From Dehalococcoidia bacterium (lineage in GTDB: Bacteria; Chloroflexota; Dehalococcoidia; Bin125), in NCBI GenBank assembly GCA_007571275.1, contig RKRS01000047.1, positions 1-15,483 on the forward strand: 15,483 bases of DNA. The letters run 5' to 3'. A model generated the notes under the pieces. The model saw only the letters and a list, made by a program, of their open reading frames with translations. It was not told where the DNA came from and searched no databases. A program made the translations under genes and the position numbers. Shown here piece by piece: positions 14,147 through 15,483 of the stretch (its first letter is position 1; each line of letters begins with the position of its first letter).

Positions 14147-14533
14147 TCAGTCCTCCGTCACCTCGGTGACCGAGTCGCGACGAGTAACCGCGAGGTGCGA
14201 CATGGGCGATCCGGTGTCGGCGGCGCCGTGGTAATGCTCCTCGCCGGCCGGGATGATGGCGAAGTCACCGACCGAGATCGTGTGCTCCTCGTCAGCCGTG
14301 CCGACCTTGCCGATCCCGGCGACGACGTAGAGTATCTGTTCAGAGCTGTGCGTGTGCATCTTCGTCCGAGCGCCTGCGCCGAACTGCACCACGGCCAAGT
14401 TGAAGTCGGCGTCGTCAGCCGCGTTTTGACCGCCAATCGTGCCCGCCAGCGGCCGCACCCAGACATCGCCGCCGGTGAAGATCGGCGCGTTGGCCTGAGT
14501 CGTGTCACCGTCCGATGATTTCGTCACGCGCAT
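14147..14533 (-). CDS. Single-domain cupin protein
   Basis: 128-aa small beta-barrel protein of the cupin_2 type. The first motif is MHTHSSEQILYVVAGIG (59-75), with His60, His62 and Glu65/Gln66 as likely metal ligands. The second motif centres on GDFAIIPAGEEHYHG (89-103), with His100 or His102 completing the site. Such proteins bind a divalent metal and act as dioxygenases, isomerases, sugar-binding or sensing proteins; nothing here selects among these. The ATG at 14533 has GAGGTGG about seven to nine bases upstream. It lies 46 nt downstream of the dienelactone-hydrolase-family gene and 21 nt upstream of the 47-aa ORF, so the three probably form one transcript. Confidence 0.85.
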   Translation of the reverse strand: MRVTKSSDGDTTQANAPIFTGGDVWVRPLAGTIGGQNAADDADFNLAVVQFGAGARTKMHTHSSEQILYVVAGIGKVGTADEEHTISVGDFAIIPAGEEHYHGAADTGSPMSHLAVTRRDSVTEVTED

Positions 14534-14579
14534 ATCAAACCCACCTCTCTCACTCGTGTCCTGGTTCGTTGCTCGGGCC

Positions 14580-15338
14580 CTAGCTGTTGGCGGCGATGAA
14601 CGCCTGAATCCGCTGCCAGGCGTCGTTGCAGGCGTCGACGTGTTCGTCGTAGGTGCGGTCGAAGAAGCTGTGCGGCGCGCCCTCGTAGGTGATCAGTTCG
14701 TGAGCGATTCCCTGCTCCGAGAGACCCGCATCCCACTTGTCGACCTCTTCAGCCGGGATGCCTTCGTCCGCGCCGCCCATCAGCCCGAGGATTGGACAGG
14801 CGACATCAGCCACACGGTCGAGCGGCGACGGCCCGCCGTTCAGGCCCTGTCGAGTTGGATGGCCATAGAAGCCGATCGCGCCGGCGAGTCCGTGCCCGGA
14901 GGCGGCCTGCATCCAGCTGTTGCTACCGCCGAAACAGAAGCCAACGCTGAATACTTTGCGATCGGCGTCATTGGCGCGTAAGATAGCGACAGCCGCCGCC
15001 GTATCGGCAGCAATACCCTCTGGCGACGTCGTCCGCACATGCGGCCAGAAATCGAACTCGGCATCGCGCTTGCTGACACCAGCAGTACGACCAAAGTAAT
15101 CAATCGCGACCGCGTCGATCCCGATTTCAGCGAAGCGAATCGCCAGCTCTTCATAGAAGCGGAAGAGACCACGCACATCCGGCAAAATCACCATGCCCGG
15201 TCCACTGGGAGACTCGGCGCGAGCATGGAACGCCGCGAACTCAGTGCCATCAGAGGCGGTCAGGGTTAAGTCTTCAACGTCAACGGCTGCGCCGGCGATC
15301 GGCGTGATCGCCGGGAGCGCTTCGAATCGGTGGCACAT
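14580..15338 (-). CDS. Dienelactone hydrolase family protein
   Basis: 252-aa alpha/beta-hydrolase with the Cys-Asp-His triad of the dienelactone hydrolase family: nucleophile Cys135 in GFCFGGS, Asp191 in GGADEGIP, and His223 in GAPHSFFDR. An ILPDVRGLFRFYEELA stretch (51-66) matches the family's oxyanion and cap region. Characterised members open dienelactones in chloroaromatic catabolism, but most homologues are carboxylesterases of unknown substrate. I placed the start at ATG 15338, preceded at eight bases by AAGGA. The longer ORF to 15437 adds a Cys- and Arg-rich segment unlike the family. It is first in a run with the cupin and the 47-aa protein. The 145 bases upstream to the window end show no gene and no confident promoter. 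Confidence 0.9.
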   Translation of the reverse strand: MCHRFEALPAITPIAGAAVDVEDLTLTASDGTEFAAFHARAESPSGPGMVILPDVRGLFRFYEELAIRFAEIGIDAVAIDYFGRTAGVSKRDAEFDFWPHVRTTSPEGIAADTAAAVAILRANDADRKVFSVGFCFGGSNSWMQAASGHGLAGAIGFYGHPTRQGLNGGPSPLDRVADVACPILGLMGGADEGIPAEEVDKWDAGLSEQGIAHELITYEGAPHSFFDRTYDEHVDACNDAWQRIQAFIAANS

Positions 15339-15346
15339 CGTCCGGG

Positions 15347-15351
15347 TCCTT
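15347..15351 (-). promoter_or_regulatory. Shine-Dalgarno AAGGA for the dienelactone hydrolase family gene
   Basis: On the minus strand GGAAGGA is followed by eight bases and ATG at 15338. This decides the start against the upstream in-frame ATGs near 15416 and 15437. Confidence 0.65.
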
Positions 15352-15483
15352 CCTCGCGGCGACACCGCGTTGCGTATGTGTTCATCGGCACACTGAGCAT
15401 ACCTGCACGGCGGCATGAGTTTGTGCCCGGCTGGCACGAACCACCAATCAGATAGCGCCTATTGCGCACTCACGAGCGGCCGC

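Noticed and set aside
15476..15483. NotI site GCGGCCGC exactly at the window end, a possible cloning or assembly boundary
   Set aside because: One eight-base site in GC-rich DNA can occur by chance, and no vector sequence is visible.

Overview
The window is a GC-rich stretch of bacterial chromosome built around fatty-acid or acyl-CoA catabolism. It carries an electron-transfer flavoprotein (ETF), an EtfD-like membrane Fe-S oxidoreductase, an acyl-CoA synthetase, two crotonase-fold proteins, a penicillin-acylase-family hydrolase and an SDR. This gene set, with a LysM protein bearing a long acidic linker, would fit Chloroflexota (for example SAR202/Dehalococcoidia-type genomes) or a high-GC actinobacterium. 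There is no rRNA or other marker, so the phylum assignment is an inference.

Layout: 1-1871 (minus) etfB then etfA, with etfA cut by the window start. 2077-2775 (plus) is a two-gene toxin-antitoxin module: a 52-aa putative antitoxin and a Doc/Fic-type toxin. 2820-5018 (minus) is the EtfD-like oxidoreductase. 5019-5323 has no gene and holds two adjacent copies of a hairpin-rich repeat. 5324-6364 (minus) is a LysM surface protein, followed by a third repeat copy at 6415-6511. 6511-12652 (minus) is a run of six co-directional genes, transcribed in the order penicillin acylase, atypical crotonase, 82-aa protein, 80-aa paralogue, enoyl-CoA hydratase, acyl-CoA synthetase. 12699-13985 (plus) is an SDR and a four-helix membrane protein. 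13982-15338 (minus) is a dienelactone-hydrolase-family gene, a cupin and a 47-aa protein.

How it may work together (inference): the acylase could release a carboxylic acid from an N-acyl compound, the AMP-forming ligase would load it on CoA, and the enoyl-CoA hydratase would act in beta-oxidation. Acyl-CoA dehydrogenase electrons would pass through EtfBA to the membrane Fe-S protein and on to quinone. No acyl-CoA dehydrogenase, 3-hydroxyacyl-CoA dehydrogenase (unless the SDR serves) or thiolase is in the window.

The most notable unexplained items are: the pair of tandem small paralogues between two crotonases; the loss of a catalytic Glu in one crotonase; a Doc-like toxin paired with a small basic partner that does not look like Phd; and a modular inverted repeat family in four intergenic gaps, one copy of which supplies part of a stop codon.
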